50,843 bases of DNA from Loktanella sp. (GTDB lineage: Bacteria > Pseudomonadota > Alphaproteobacteria > Rhodobacterales > Rhodobacteraceae): the NCBI GenBank assembly GCA_020201155.1, contig JAIVHI010000170.1, forward strand, positions 1 to 50,843. The letters run 5' to 3'. A program made the position numbers and the translations under genes. A model generated the notes under the pieces. It saw only the letters and a program-made list of their open reading frames with translations. It made no database searches and was not told the origin of the DNA. Positions 26,904-36,009 of this stretch are shown one piece after another. Position 1 is the stretch's first letter. Every line of letters starts with the position of its first letter.

Positions 26904-27614
26904 TCAGCCCCGTGCAAGCGAAACAAAGGCAGATCCTGCAACGAATGCCTCTTTTTTACGCTCTGTCAAGACGCTTGCTTCCTCGTCCTCGCCCCATTGG
27001 GCGATCTGCCAGTCCTCGTCGATCCGGCTGATATCCCACGCGACTTCAGGTGCCAGATGGGCGTCGATGACAGCGAGCGCCATGACCAAAGAGCCCGACA
27101 AGGCCACGAGATCGTGAAACCCGGCGATCTCGAAATTGCTCAGGTCGGCCACGCGGCGCTCTAATCGGGCAAGCGATTCGGGCGGTTGGGCCACGTGCAT
27201 GACGCCTTCGGCGCTGATCAAAGGCGCGTTCAATTCTCTGGCCGCCCAGTCCAGAAGCGGATCCCAGGCTTCCCTTTGCCGCGCGACAAGTCCCGCCGGT
27301 CCCGCAGCCCTGTAGCACAGAAGATCACTGTCGCCGTATTCCGCGAGACCCGCGACGACCGCGTCGCGTTGGGGTGCGACTTTTTCAAGCGCGGAATTGG
27401 CCCCCCGCGTGACCGGCATGGACAACGGGTCAATGTCTTCACCCTGCGCATCCCATTCAGCGGCGATGGCCTGCGCCATGGACTGCGTGGGTACGATCAG
27501 GTGGTTCTTGTTGGGTGTCCGCACCGGGCGGTCGTCAAGCGCGATCCCGAAACCGTCCCGGTCTTCGGTCACGGCCGTCTTTTTCCAGAAACGCTTGGCT
27601 TTCCATTCGGTCAT
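26904..27614 (-). CDS. ATP12-family F1-ATPase assembly chaperone
   Basis: A 236-residue homologue of mitochondrial Atp12p, the chaperone that binds the F1 alpha subunit before assembly. Typical segments are AKRFWKKTAVTEDRDGFGIALDDRPVRTP (quoted in part: KRFWKKTAV and LDDRPVRTP), AAEWDAQGEDIDP, MPVTR and DLLCYRA. The start at 27614 gives the family N-terminus MTEWKAKRFW; the longer frame overlaps the RluC-like gene. It is 49 bases downstream of that gene. The family is confined largely to alphaproteobacteria and mitochondria. Confidence 0.92.
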   Translation of the reverse strand: MTEWKAKRFWKKTAVTEDRDGFGIALDDRPVRTPNKNHLIVPTQSMAQAIAAEWDAQGEDIDPLSMPVTRGANSALEKVAPQRDAVVAGLAEYGDSDLLCYRAAGPAGLVARQREAWDPLLDWAARELNAPLISAEGVMHVAQPPESLARLERRVADLSNFEIAGFHDLVALSGSLVMALAVIDAHLAPEVAWDISRIDEDWQIAQWGEDEEASVLTERKKEAFVAGSAFVSLARG

Positions 27615-27663
27615 TGCGGAACCTTTTTGATGTCTCTGTCCGGAGTGCGGTCGGTCCCGCGTC

Positions 27664-28716
27664 TCATGCGTCCAGATCGAACGGATCGACGGGCGCCTTG
27701 TGGGCATGCCAGCCGACATAATCCCACGTGGATTGCATGTGTTCGGGCAGCGGGGCCGTCAGGTGCAGCATTGCCCCGGTTTCGGGGTGTTCGATGGTCA
27801 GGCTGCGGGCATGCAGGTGCATCTTGCGCCCGATATCCTCGCCCATGCCGGCGCCCCAACCGTCGCCAAGGTTTTCCTGCTGCGACCCGCCGTATTTACC
27901 GTCACCGATGATCGGATGACCGATCTCGGCCATGTGCGCGCGCAGCTGGTGGGTGCGGCCCGTGATCGGCGTCAGGGCCATCCATGCGCCGCGCTTTCCC
28001 AGCACTTCCATCGTCATGTAGTCGGTTACCGCGCGCTTCGCGCCCTCGGTGCTGTCGACCTCGCGCGGGTGGACGCAGCGCATCTTTTCGTTCTCGCCGC
28101 CACGCCCGTGGCCGGGTGACTTGACCAGACCATACTTGATGGTGCCTGCCCTTGGCGACGGCACGCCCGCGACGGCGGCCCAGTAGATCTTGCGGGTCGC
28201 GCGGTGTTTCAGGTTATCCGTCAGCGCCTTGGCCATCATCCGCGTCCGCGCCAGCAGCAACACGCCAGAGGTATCCTTGTCGAGACGATGCACCAGACGT
28301 GGCTTTTCGTCATAATCGTACATCAGCGCCTCGGACAGGCCGTCCACGTGCCGCGTCGTCTTGGACCCGCCTTGGGTGGCCAGTCCGGCAGGCTTGTTGA
28401 TCGCGATGATGTGGTCGTCGCGGTAGATCACGCAGCCCTGTATCATCTTGGCATCGGCCTTGGTGATGTCGTGGCTGGCAAGCCTGCGCTGACGCTCGAC
28501 CTCTTCTTCGGTCGGCAGAGGCGGAATACGGACCACCTGCCCCACGTCGAGCCGGGTGTTCGACTTGACCCGGCCACCGTCGACGCGGATTTCGCCCTTG
28601 CGGCACATCTTTTCGATGCGGCCCTGCGTCAGGTGCGGGAACATCCGCCGCAGGTAACGGTCAAGCCGCTGGTCCCCGTCATCGGGGCCGATCGTGCGTT
28701 GCTGAACACCACTCAT
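27664..28716 (-). CDS. rluC: RluA/RluC-family 23S rRNA pseudouridine synthase
   Basis: A 350-residue protein with an N-terminal S4 RNA-binding domain (about 15-65) and an RluA-type catalytic domain with Asp146 in VHRLDKDTSG, plus PITGRTHQLRAHMA and GDGKYGG. It probably isomerises uridines in large-subunit rRNA; the S4 plus RluA architecture matches RluC or RluD, and the symbol is a best guess. Its ATG overlaps the crcB stop (ATGA). Confidence 0.9.
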   Translation of the reverse strand: MSGVQQRTIGPDDGDQRLDRYLRRMFPHLTQGRIEKMCRKGEIRVDGGRVKSNTRLDVGQVVRIPPLPTEEEVERQRRLASHDITKADAKMIQGCVIYRDDHIIAINKPAGLATQGGSKTTRHVDGLSEALMYDYDEKPRLVHRLDKDTSGVLLLARTRMMAKALTDNLKHRATRKIYWAAVAGVPSPRAGTIKYGLVKSPGHGRGGENEKMRCVHPREVDSTEGAKRAVTDYMTMEVLGKRGAWMALTPITGRTHQLRAHMAEIGHPIIGDGKYGGSQQENLGDGWGAGMGEDIGRKMHLHARSLTIEHPETGAMLHLTAPLPEHMQSTWDYVGWHAHKAPVDPFDLDA

Positions 28717-29087
28717 GAGAGGGCTCCTCGGGCTATGTGAATACCGGCTGCCAGTGCAGCAAGCGACAGGATGACGGAGAGGGCCACGTAAAGTGCCGCA
28801 AGGCCCAGAGCTCCGCGTTCGTAAAGCGTCATCGCCTCGAGCGAGAAGGCCGAAAATGTGGTGAACCCGCCCAGAACGCCAGTCAGCAGGAAAGGATTCA
28901 GATGGGTCAGACCCTTCTGGCCCAGCAGGACCACGACAGCGCCCATCAGGAAGCAGCCGATCACATTGGCGCTGAGCACGCCGACGGGAAAGGCCGCAGT
29001 GGGCCGAAAGAGAGCCATGCCCAGAAGGTAGCGGCCGGATGCTCCGATGGCCCCTCCGAGGGCGACTTGGATCAGTGTCGTGAACAT
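28713..29087 (-). CDS. crcB: Fluoride channel CrcB (Fluc)
   Basis: A 124-residue four-helix membrane protein. GGAIGASGRYLLG, NVIGCFLMG and the GVLGGFTTFSAFSLEA segment with the conserved TTFSTF-like phenylalanine track identify a Fluc fluoride channel, which works as an antiparallel dimer. Its stop overlaps the RluC-like start by four bases. No fluoride riboswitch is visible in the short region between it and rarA. Confidence 0.94.
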   Translation of the reverse strand: MFTTLIQVALGGAIGASGRYLLGMALFRPTAAFPVGVLSANVIGCFLMGAVVVLLGQKGLTHLNPFLLTGVLGGFTTFSAFSLEAMTLYERGALGLAALYVALSVILSLAALAAGIHIARGALS

Positions 29088-29147
29088 TGGGGTGGATTGG
29101 ACCTTGGCGGACGTGTTGTCAATTCTGGCGGCGTGGCGCTCGCTCCG

Positions 29148-30461
29148 CTACGGCGTGCCGCGCTTGTCGCGCAGGCCGGCGAAGTAGGCGACACGCTTTT
29201 TCAACTCGCGTTCGAAGCCGCGGTCGACCGGCGTGTAGTAGACCCCGCGCTTCATGGTCTCGGGAAAGTAGTTCTGCCCCGAAAAGGCGTCTTCGGCATC
29301 GTGGTCGTAATCGTAGCCCGCCCCGAAGCCGTGTTCTTTCATCATCGACGTGGGCGCATTGAGGATATGCATCGGCGGCGGCTCGGATCCTGTCTGCTTG
29401 GCGCCCTTGCGCGCCGCCTTGTAGGCCACGTAGGCCGCGTTGGATTTCGGCGCGAGTGCGAGGTAAGTCACCGCCTGTGCCAGCGCCAGTTCACCTTCGG
29501 GCGAGCCCAGCCGTTCGTAGGTCTCCCAGCCTTGCAGACACACGGACTGCGCTTGCGGGTCGGCCAGACCGATGTCCTCGACCGCCATGCGTGTGATGCG
29601 CCGCGCCAGATAACGTGGGTCTTCGCCGCCTTCGAGCATCCGGGCAAACCAGTAGAGTGCTGCGTCGGGGTCGGACCCGCGCACCGATTTGTGCAGAGCC
29701 GAGATCAGGTTGTAGTGCTCGTCACCGGATTTGTCGTATTTGGCGGCGCGCTTCATCAACCGCTTGCCAAGGTCTGCGCGTGACATGACCTTTCCGTCGC
29801 CCCATGCCGTCACCTGTTCGATCAGGTTGAGAAGCGCACGGCCATCGCCGTCCGCCATCTCGAGCAGCGTGTCGCGCGCCTCGCCATCCAGAGGGAGTTT
29901 CGCGCCAAGTTCCTGTTCCGCCCGCTGCGCCAACCGCTCCAGATCGGCAAGGCTCAGACGTTCGAGGATCAGAACCTGTGCGCGCGACAGGACGGCGGCG
30001 TTCAACTCGAACGACGGGTTCTCGGTCGTGGCACCGACCAGAAGGATCGTGCCGTCCTCCATATGCGGCAGGAAACTGTCCTGCTGCGCCTTGTTGAAGC
30101 GATGGACCTCGTCGACGAAAAGCAGCGTGCCCTTGCCATTGGCGCGGCGCAGCTTGGCGGCGTCGAAGACCTTGCGCAGATCGGGCACCCCGGTGAAGAT
30201 CGCGGATATCTGGACGAAATGCAGGTCCGTCTCATCCGCCAGAAGCCGGGCAATCGTGGTCTTGCCGACTCCGGGCGGACCCCACAGAACCAGCGACGAC
30301 AGGGTATCCGCCTTCAGCATGGCGCCCAGCGGCGCATCCGGCCCAAGCACCTGTTCCTGCCCGATCACCTCGGCCAGTGTCTGCGGGCGCAAACGGTCCG
30401 CCAGCGGGCGCGGGCCGCTGGCCTTGGGGGCATCGGTGGAGCTGTCGAAAAGGTCGGACAT
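29148..30461 (-). CDS. rarA: Replication-associated recombination ATPase RarA/MgsA
   Basis: A 437-residue clamp-loader-related AAA+ ATPase. It has LADRLRPQTLAEVIGQ, Walker A WGPPGVGKTT (60-69), Walker B with FVDEVHRFNK, sensor 1 GATTENPSF and the C-terminal tetramerisation region ending near MKRGVYYTPVDRGFERELKK. RarA acts at stalled replication forks. It is preceded by the rplQ terminator, so it has its own promoter, and is followed after 60 bases by crcB. Confidence 0.95.
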   Translation of the reverse strand: MSDLFDSSTDAPKASGPRPLADRLRPQTLAEVIGQEQVLGPDAPLGAMLKADTLSSLVLWGPPGVGKTTIARLLADETDLHFVQISAIFTGVPDLRKVFDAAKLRRANGKGTLLFVDEVHRFNKAQQDSFLPHMEDGTILLVGATTENPSFELNAAVLSRAQVLILERLSLADLERLAQRAEQELGAKLPLDGEARDTLLEMADGDGRALLNLIEQVTAWGDGKVMSRADLGKRLMKRAAKYDKSGDEHYNLISALHKSVRGSDPDAALYWFARMLEGGEDPRYLARRITRMAVEDIGLADPQAQSVCLQGWETYERLGSPEGELALAQAVTYLALAPKSNAAYVAYKAARKGAKQTGSEPPPMHILNAPTSMMKEHGFGAGYDYDHDAEDAFSGQNYFPETMKRGVYYTPVDRGFERELKKRVAYFAGLRDKRGTP

Positions 30462-30511
30462 TGGGGCAATCTAGGGTGTTTTGGTGCGGTTGTCAGGACG
30501 CCTGACAGCAA

Positions 30512-30534
30512 AAAGGCCCCGCAGGGGGGCCTTT
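30512..30534 (-). terminator. Rho-independent terminator of the rpsM-rplQ operon
   Basis: AAAGGCCCC (30512-30520) pairs perfectly with GGGGCCTTT (30526-30534) around a five-base loop. In the rplQ sense the stem ends in a T5 tract. It lies directly after rplQ and before rarA. Confidence 0.88.
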
Positions 30535-30556
30535 CGCACATCAATTGCGGCGGGGC

Positions 30557-30979
30557 TTATGCCTCGTCGGCGGTCTCGTATTCGGCCAGACGCGCACGGT
30601 CACCGGCGCCCTTGGCGTCGACGTCGCGATCCACGAATTCGATGATCGCCATGGGTGCCATGTCACCATAGCGGAAGCCCGCCTTGAGGACACGGACGGT
30701 GCCGCCGTTGCGGTCCTTGTAGCGCGGGCCAAGAATGTCGAACAGTTTGGCGACGTGCTTGTCTTCCTTGAGCTGGGCGCGGGCCTGACGGCGGGCGTGC
30801 AGATCGCCGCGCTTTCCAAGGGTCACCAGCTTTTCGATGACGCGCTTGAGTTCCTTGGCTTTCGGAAGGGTGGTCTTGATTTGCTCATGTTCGATGAGCG
30901 AGCCGGACATGTTCGCAAAGAGCGCCTTGCGGTGCTCGTGTGTGCGGTTCAGGCGGCGGTAGCCTCTTGCGTGGCGCAT
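30557..30979 (-). CDS. rplQ: 50S ribosomal protein L17
   Basis: A 140-residue L17 starting [20 protein letters not shown], with [20 protein letters not shown] and the basic central region. The C-terminal acidic tail is typical of alphaproteobacterial L17. It is the last gene of the alpha operon and is followed by a strong terminator. Confidence 0.97.
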   Translation of the reverse strand: MRHARGYRRLNRTHEHRKALFANMSGSLIEHEQIKTTLPKAKELKRVIEKLVTLGKRGDLHARRQARAQLKEDKHVAKLFDILGPRYKDRNGGTVRVLKAGFRYGDMAPMAIIEFVDRDVDAKGAGDRARLAEYETADEA

Positions 30980-31067
30980 GTGAATAGTCTCCGTTTCGTA
31001 TTATGGGCGGGCCGCCGATGCGATGGCGACGGCCTCGTTATTGGGGCACCATGCCCGGGTCGTGATC

Positions 31068-31087
31068 GGGCGGGGAAGCCCCCGCCC
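31068..31087 (-). promoter_or_regulatory. Perfect 8-bp hairpin between rpoA and rplQ
   Basis: GGGCGGGG (31068-31075) pairs with CCCCGCCC (31080-31087) around a four-base loop, eight bases after the rpoA stop. No T tract follows, so an mRNA 3'-stabilising or partial-terminator role is more likely than full termination. Confidence 0.55.
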
Positions 31088-31094
31088 AGATCGC

Positions 31095-32111
31095 TTAGAA
31101 TTGGTCTTCGAACTTTTTCGCCAGATCTTCGATGTTGTCTGGCGGCCAGTCCTCGACGTCCATGCCAAGGTGCAGACCCATGCCCGACAGCACTTCCTTG
31201 ATCTCGTTCAAGGACTTGCGGCCGAAGTTCGGGGTGCGAAGCATCTCGGCCTCGGTCTTCTGGATCAGATCGCCGATATAGACGATGTTGTCGTTCTTCA
31301 GGCAGTTTGCCGACCGCACGGACAGCTCGAGCTCGTCCACCTTCTTGAGGAGAAGCGGATTGAACTCCAGCCCGTCGTCGTCGGACCCGGCAGAGGCGCT
31401 TTCGGGTTCGTCGAAGTTCACGAAGATCGACAGCTGGTCCTGCAGGATGCGGGCGGCATAGGCCACGGCATCATCCGGCGTGATCGACCCGTCGGTTTCG
31501 ATCTTCATGGTCAGCTTGTCATAGTCCAGCACCTGACCCTCACGGGTGGGCTGCACGTCGTAGCTGACCTTGCGGACCGGCGAGTAGATCGCATCGATCG
31601 AGATCATGCCGATGGGCGCGTCCTCGGGCTTGTTCTTGTCGGCAGCGACATAGCCGTTGCCGGTGTTGACCGTCAGTTCCATGTAGAGATCGGCACCATC
31701 GTCGAGGTGGCAGATCACGTGGTCCTTGTTCAGGATCTCGATGCCCGCGGTCTCGGAGATGTCACCGGCAGTAACGACGCCGGGGCCTTTGGCCTGAACG
31801 CTCAGACGCTTGGGGCCTTCGACTTCCATGCGGATCGCGACACCCTTGAGGTTCAGCACCACGTCTGTCACGTCTTCACGAACGCCCGAGATGGACGAGA
31901 ATTCGTGCAGCACGTTGTCGATCTGCACGGCGGTGATGGCAGCGCCCTGAAGCGACGACAGCAGGATGCGGCGCAGCGCATTGCCCAGCGTAAGGCCAAA
32001 GCCACGCTCGAGCGGTTCGGCGATGACGGTCGCCTGACGTGCGGGGTTGTTTCCCGGTTTCACGTCCAGTTGTGTCGGCTTGATCAGCTCAGCCCAGTTC
32101 TTGTGGATCAT
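31095..32111 (-). CDS. rpoA: RNA polymerase subunit alpha
   Basis: A 338-residue alpha subunit with the N-terminal dimerisation domain ([20 protein letters not shown], then the beta-contact loop) and the C-terminal helix-hairpin-helix domain ([33 protein letters not shown]) that contacts UP elements and activators. The start [12 protein letters not shown] at 32111 follows GGAGGG; the extra four codons upstream are not used. It is flanked by hairpins on both sides within the alpha operon. Confidence 0.98.
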   Translation of the reverse strand: MIHKNWAELIKPTQLDVKPGNNPARQATVIAEPLERGFGLTLGNALRRILLSSLQGAAITAVQIDNVLHEFSSISGVREDVTDVVLNLKGVAIRMEVEGPKRLSVQAKGPGVVTAGDISETAGIEILNKDHVICHLDDGADLYMELTVNTGNGYVAADKNKPEDAPIGMISIDAIYSPVRKVSYDVQPTREGQVLDYDKLTMKIETDGSITPDDAVAYAARILQDQLSIFVNFDEPESASAGSDDDGLEFNPLLLKKVDELELSVRSANCLKNDNIVYIGDLIQKTEAEMLRTPNFGRKSLNEIKEVLSGMGLHLGMDVEDWPPDNIEDLAKKFEDQF

Positions 32112-32176
32112 ACGTCCCTCCATTCCTGTCTGCCTTTCATGTCCAAAAGGGCAGACGCCCGAGGTTTCAAAATGAC

Positions 32177-32211
32177 GGAAGGGGGCCGTGGAAATGCCAC
32201 GACCCCTTTCC
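32177..32211 (-). promoter_or_regulatory. 15-bp imperfect hairpin between rpsK and rpoA
   Basis: The arms 32177-32191 and 32197-32211 pair over fifteen positions with one mismatch and one G-U around a five-base loop. Only a weak T-rich stretch follows in the transcript sense. It separates rpsM-rpsK from rpoA and could be a partial terminator, processing site or regulatory target. Confidence 0.6.
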
Positions 32212-32223
32212 TGAATAGTCTGC

Positions 32224-32616
32224 TTAGACGCGGCGGCGCTTTGGCGGACGGCAGCCGTTGTGAGCCATCGGCGTCACGTCACGGATGGACGTGATGTTGA
32301 AGCCGACTGCGGCGAGGGCGCGCAGCGCGCTCTCACGGCCCGAACCGGGGCCCTGAACTTCGACTTCGATGGTCTTGACGCCATGTTCCTGCGCTTTGCG
32401 GCCCGCATCCTCTGCGGCCATCTGGGCAGCATAAGGTGTGGATTTCCGCGAGCCTTTGAAACCCATCGTGCCGGCGGACGACCATGAAATGGCGTTGCCC
32501 TGCACGTCGGAAATCAGGATCTTGGTGTTGTTGAAGGACGAGTTTACATGAGCGACGCCTGCGGCGATGTTCTTGGAAACCTTGCGCTTGGTAGCGCGGC
32601 GAGTATCGCGTGCCAT
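32224..32616 (-). CDS. rpsK: 30S ribosomal protein S11
   Basis: A 130-residue S11 with [40 protein letters not shown] and the conserved basic C-terminus [12 protein letters not shown]. It forms part of the 30S platform. It follows rpsM by eleven bases. Confidence 0.98.
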   Translation of the reverse strand: MARDTRRATKRKVSKNIAAGVAHVNSSFNNTKILISDVQGNAISWSSAGTMGFKGSRKSTPYAAQMAAEDAGRKAQEHGVKTIEVEVQGPGSGRESALRALAAVGFNITSIRDVTPMAHNGCRPPKRRRV

Positions 32617-32628
32617 CTGTAGCGCTCC

Positions 32629-32997
32629 TTATTTCTTCTTGCCGGCAATGGCCTTTGCAGGGCCTTTGCGCGTGCGTGCGTTGGTCGAGGTGCGCTGACC
32701 GCGAACGGGCAGGTTCCGGCGGTGACGCAGGCCACGGTAGCAGCCAAGGTCCATCAGACGCTTGACGTTCATCTGGACTTCGCGGCGCAGGTCGCCTTCG
32801 ACGGTGAGGTTTTCGTCGATGTACTCGCGGACCTTCAGGACTTCGGCGTCCGACAGGTCGTTGACGCGACGGGACCGTTCGATTCCGACGGCTTCGCAGA
32901 TTTCGTCAGCTTTGGTGGGACCAATGCCGGTGATATAGGTAAGGGCGATCGGAACACGCTTCCCGGAGGGGATGTTCACGCCTGCAATACGTGCCAA
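32629..32997 (-). CDS. rpsM: 30S ribosomal protein S13
   Basis: A 122-residue S13 starting [20 protein letters not shown], with [14 protein letters not shown] and the basic tail [20 protein letters not shown]. It sits at the 30S head and contacts L5 and the P-site tRNA. It is the first gene after a promoter in the adk-rpsM gap. No rpmJ is seen upstream and no rpsD between rpsK and rpoA, the latter being usual in alphaproteobacteria. Confidence 0.98.
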   Translation of the reverse strand: MARIAGVNIPSGKRVPIALTYITGIGPTKADEICEAVGIERSRRVNDLSDAEVLKVREYIDENLTVEGDLRREVQMNVKRLMDLGCYRGLRHRRNLPVRGQRTSTNARTRKGPAKAIAGKKK

Positions 32998-33055
32998 GGT
33001 GGGGTATCCTTTGTCTGTTGCGGGTCCGTCATTCCAGACCCTTTTTTCACAACCG

Positions 33056-33082
33056 AAGCCCGGTGCGATTGGCGCCGGGCTT
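33056..33082 (-). promoter_or_regulatory. Leader hairpin upstream of rpsM
   Basis: AAGCCCGG (33056-33063) pairs with CCGGGCTT (33075-33082), with three weaker inner pairs. It lies about 60 bases before rpsM, downstream of the promoter, and has no T tract in the transcript sense. It may be a regulatory leader structure. Confidence 0.4.
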
Positions 33083-33146
33083 TTGTCATATCGAGGTAGT
33101 CATTCGGGACGCACAGGCCCCAGCGATTCCCTTGCGGGACTGCGGC

Positions 33147-33175
33147 TATCTAGGGCGTGGTGAACAGAGGGTCAA
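33147..33175 (-). promoter_or_regulatory. Sigma-70 promoter for rpsM-rpsK-rpoA-rplQ
   Basis: On the minus strand TTGACC (33175-33170) is followed after exactly 17 bases by TAGATA (33152-33147). Position and spacing make it the likely promoter of the alpha operon, separate from rplO-secY-adk. Confidence 0.7.
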
Positions 33176-33211
33176 CCCCCCGCACGCGGCTCAAGCGTGT
33201 TGCCGCGAAAG

Positions 33212-33239
33212 TCTCTGTGCGGACGATCCGGCACAGAGA
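33212..33239 (-). terminator. Probable terminator after adk
   Basis: TCTCTGTGC (33212-33220) pairs perfectly with GCACAGAGA (33231-33239) around a ten-base loop, 12 bases after the adk stop. A short CTTTC stretch follows. It separates adk from the promoter of the next operon. Confidence 0.6.
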
Positions 33240-33251
33240 TCTGTCGTCAAG

Positions 33252-33899
33252 TCAGCTTTCGATCGCAGCTTTGATCTCGCCCGCGACCTCATCCATGGAT
33301 CCCATACCATCGACGATCTGCAGTTCGCCCTTGGCATAGTAGTAACCGATCAGCGGCGAGGTCTGCTTGTAGTAGGCCATCAGACGCGTGCGAAGGCTGT
33401 CTGCATTGTCGTCGGCACGGCGCTGGAAATCGCTGGCGCCGCACTTTTCACATTTCCCGTCTGCGGGGATCGGCTTGGTCTGGTCATTATAGACTTCGCC
33501 GCAGTTGCCGCAGGTCGCGCGGGCGGTGATCCTTTCGACCAAGGCGTCATCGTCGACCCGGATCTCGATCACGGCATCAAGGTCCTGCCCCAGATCGGCC
33601 AAAAGCTCTCCGAGTGCATCGGCCTGGGCCAATGTCCTTGGAAAACCGTCAAAGATGTAGCCGTCGGCACCGTCGTCGTTCTGAAGCTTTTCGCGGATCA
33701 GGCCGATCACGATCTCGTCGGTGACCAGGTTACCCGCATCCATGACGGCGGCGACCTTCTTGCCCATTTCGGTGCCCGATGTGCGGGCCGCGCGCAGCAT
33801 ATCGCCGGTCGATAGCTGCACCATGTTGCGTTCCTCCACAAGGTTACGCGCCTGCGTCCCCTTGCCCGCCCCCGGCGGTCCCAACAAAATTATATTCAT
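33252..33899 (-). CDS. adk: Adenylate kinase (zinc-type lid)
   Basis: A 215-residue long-form adenylate kinase. It has the P-loop [10 protein letters not shown] (7-16), TGDMLR, FDGFPRT and a lid domain with four cysteines ([10 protein letters not shown] and [10 protein letters not shown]) that should bind zinc. It interconverts ATP, ADP and AMP. Its ATG overlaps the secY stop (ATGA), so it is translated with secY, and a hairpin terminator follows. Confidence 0.97.
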   Translation of the reverse strand: MNIILLGPPGAGKGTQARNLVEERNMVQLSTGDMLRAARTSGTEMGKKVAAVMDAGNLVTDEIVIGLIREKLQNDDGADGYIFDGFPRTLAQADALGELLADLGQDLDAVIEIRVDDDALVERITARATCGNCGEVYNDQTKPIPADGKCEKCGASDFQRRADDNADSLRTRLMAYYKQTSPLIGYYYAKGELQIVDGMGSMDEVAGEIKAAIES

Positions 33900-35266
33900 C
33901 GACGCGCCGGCCCCCTCTTTTTCGGCTTCGTACCGCCACCACGCCTCCCGCGCAGTTGGCTTTTCTCGATCAACCCTTCGTACTGATGGGCCAAAAGATG
34001 TGACTGGATCTGCTGAATCGTGTCCATTCCGACCGACACGATAATCAGGATCGACGTACCGCCGAAGTAGAACGGAATTGACAACTGCGCCCGCAGGATT
34101 TCGGGCAGAAGAGCCACCAAAGCCAGATAACCGGAGCCGAGCACGAGGATACGCGTCAGCACGTAGTCAAGGAATTCAGCCGTCTTCTTGCCAGGCCGGA
34201 TGCCGGGCACGAAACCGTTCTGGTTCTTGAGGTTCTCTGCGACCTCGTCGGTCTTGAAGGCCACTTCCTTGGTGTAGAAGTAGGTGAAGAATATGATCAT
34301 CGCCGCGAAGAAGATCAGATAAAGCGGCTGACCGGGCCCGAAGTAGGCGAGGATCGTGGACATCACGGGGCTGGTTGACCCGCCCGAGAAAGTGCTGACC
34401 GTGGTCGGCAGCAGCAAGAGCGCCGAGGCGAAGATCGCGGGGATGACGCCAGCGGGGTTCACCTTGATCGGCAAGTGGCTGGACGAGCCGTCATAGACCT
34501 TCATACCGCGCTGCTGACGCGGATACTGGATATGGATCTTGCGCAGGCTGCGCTCCATGAAGACCACGAAGGTCAGGATGACCACGACCATCAGGATCAC
34601 GCCGATGATCACCGCCGGACTGATCGCACCCGACCGGCCCTGGCTTAGGAACTGCGCGATGGCCGCGGGGATTTCGGCAATGATGCCTACGAAAATGATG
34701 AGCGAGATCCCGTTGCCGATACCGCGCGCCGTGATCTGTTCGCCAAGCCACATCAGGAACATGGTGCCGCCGACGATGGTGATGATGCAGGACGCATAGA
34801 AAAAGAGGTCGGGGTTCGCGGCCAGTCCGCCGGCGTCAAGCGATGCGGCCAGACCGTAGGCCTGCGCCGTCGCCAGCACCACGGTGCCGTAGCGGGTGTA
34901 CTGGTTGATCTTGCGACGACCCAGCTCGCCCTCTTTCTTGAGCTGCTTGAGAGGCTCCCACATGGCAGAGAGCAGCTGCACGATGATCGAGGCCGAGATG
35001 TAGGGCATGATCCCCAGCGCGAAGATGCCCATCCGCGCAAGCGCGCCACCGGTGAACATCGACAGGATACCGCCGATGCCCGCTGCCGCGTCGTCCATGA
35101 AAGAACGCAACTGGACGCCGTCGATCCCGGGCACGGGAATATAGGTCCCAAGTCGGTAAACGATCAGAAGCCCGATGGTAAAGAAGATGCGCTGACGAAG
35201 CTCTGTGGCTTTGCCCAAGGCGCCCCAACTCATGTTGGCGGCCATTTGTTCTGCTGCGGATGCCAT
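33896..35266 (-). CDS. secY: Preprotein translocase subunit SecY
   Basis: A 456-residue ten-helix channel protein. It starts with the [20 protein letters not shown] segment typical of alphaproteobacteria, then [32 protein letters not shown] and the cytoplasmic loop [16 protein letters not shown]. The basic C-terminus is short. It forms the SecYEG pore. It lies between rplO and adk, with a hairpin in the rplO-secY gap and a four-base overlap with adk. Confidence 0.98.
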   Translation of the reverse strand: MASAAEQMAANMSWGALGKATELRQRIFFTIGLLIVYRLGTYIPVPGIDGVQLRSFMDDAAAGIGGILSMFTGGALARMGIFALGIMPYISASIIVQLLSAMWEPLKQLKKEGELGRRKINQYTRYGTVVLATAQAYGLAASLDAGGLAANPDLFFYASCIITIVGGTMFLMWLGEQITARGIGNGISLIIFVGIIAEIPAAIAQFLSQGRSGAISPAVIIGVILMVVVILTFVVFMERSLRKIHIQYPRQQRGMKVYDGSSSHLPIKVNPAGVIPAIFASALLLLPTTVSTFSGGSTSPVMSTILAYFGPGQPLYLIFFAAMIIFFTYFYTKEVAFKTDEVAENLKNQNGFVPGIRPGKKTAEFLDYVLTRILVLGSGYLALVALLPEILRAQLSIPFYFGGTSILIIVSVGMDTIQQIQSHLLAHQYEGLIEKSQLRGRRGGGTKPKKRGPARR

Positions 35267-35289
35267 CGGTAGGCCCTCTTGTCATTGAA

Positions 35290-35321
35290 ACGCCGCCAAG
35301 CGGTTCCCCGTTCGGCGGCGT
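35290..35321 (-). promoter_or_regulatory. Hairpin between rplO and secY
   Basis: ACGCCGCC (35290-35297) pairs with GGCGGCGT (35314-35321); inner pairs extend it to a GGAA tetraloop in the transcript sense, with one mismatch. It sits 24 bases before the secY ATG. Confidence 0.6.
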
Positions 35322-35371
35322 CTGGAAATCCACTACGTCATGTAAGCGAGCCTGCGCCCGCTCACAAGCGC

Positions 35372-35848
35372 TTACTCGGCAGATGCCGGAGTTGCGACCG
35401 TCACCTTGCCGCCGGCTTTCTCGACCGCCTCGACCGCACCCTTGGAGGCGCCGGTCACGGTGAGGTTCACCGAAGCGGAGAGATCGCCCTTGGCCAGAAG
35501 GCGGATACCGTCCTTCTTGCGACGCACCAGACCGCTGGCGATCAGCGTGTCCTCGGTGATGTCGCCCTTGGCGTCCAGCTTGCCTGCGTCGATGAACTTC
35601 TGGATCATGCCGATGTTAACGACCGAGAACGTCTTGGCGTTGATGTTGTTGAAGCCACGCTTGGGCAGACGCTGGTAGATCGGCATCTGGCCGCCCTCGT
35701 AGCCCTTGATGGCCACGCCCGAGCGGGATTTCTGACCCTTGATACCACGGCCACCGGTCTTGCCCTTGCCCGAACCCGGGCCACGTCCGACACGCTGACG
35801 GCGCTTTGCGGCGCCTTCGTTTTCGGACAGTTCATTCAGTTTAAACAT
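35372..35848 (-). CDS. rplO: 50S ribosomal protein L15
   Basis: A 158-residue L15 with [20 protein letters not shown] near the N-terminus, [18 protein letters not shown] and the C-terminal [13 protein letters not shown]. It belongs to the large subunit and normally follows rpsE-rpmD in the spc operon. Here a TPP enzyme gene lies upstream instead, and a promoter precedes rplO. The leader just before the AAAGGAG site can form CTGGCC/GGCCAG (35871-35897). Confidence 0.97.
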   Translation of the reverse strand: MFKLNELSENEGAAKRRQRVGRGPGSGKGKTGGRGIKGQKSRSGVAIKGYEGGQMPIYQRLPKRGFNNINAKTFSVVNIGMIQKFIDAGKLDAKGDITEDTLIASGLVRRKKDGIRLLAKGDLSASVNLTVTGASKGAVEAVEKAGGKVTVATPASAE

Positions 35849-35944
35849 TGTCGCTACTCCTTTGCCGGAACTGGCCCCCAGCGACGGGAGCGGCCAGACA
35901 CGGCGTTACAATTGGATTCGGCTCTGCATGCAGAACACCGGCGG

Positions 35945-35973
35945 CGTATAGACGGGCGCGGTCAGCGGATCAA
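35945..35973 (-). promoter_or_regulatory. Sigma-70 promoter for rplO-secY-adk
   Basis: On the minus strand TTGATC (35973-35968) is followed after 17 bases by TATACG (35950-35945), about 95 bases before rplO. This supports independent expression from the TPP enzyme gene. Confidence 0.65.
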
Positions 35974-36009
35974 GGGGGCTCTCTGCCCTGCCGCGTCGCC
36001 GCACGGTGA

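Noticed and set aside
27615-27663. Possible loss of a small HAD phosphatase gene between the RluC-like gene and ATP12
   Set aside because: I recall such a gene in some relatives, but both neighbours are intact and nothing in the 49-base gap proves a deletion.
29088-29147. Fluoride riboswitch upstream of crcB
   Set aside because: The region is too short and lacks the conserved riboswitch core.
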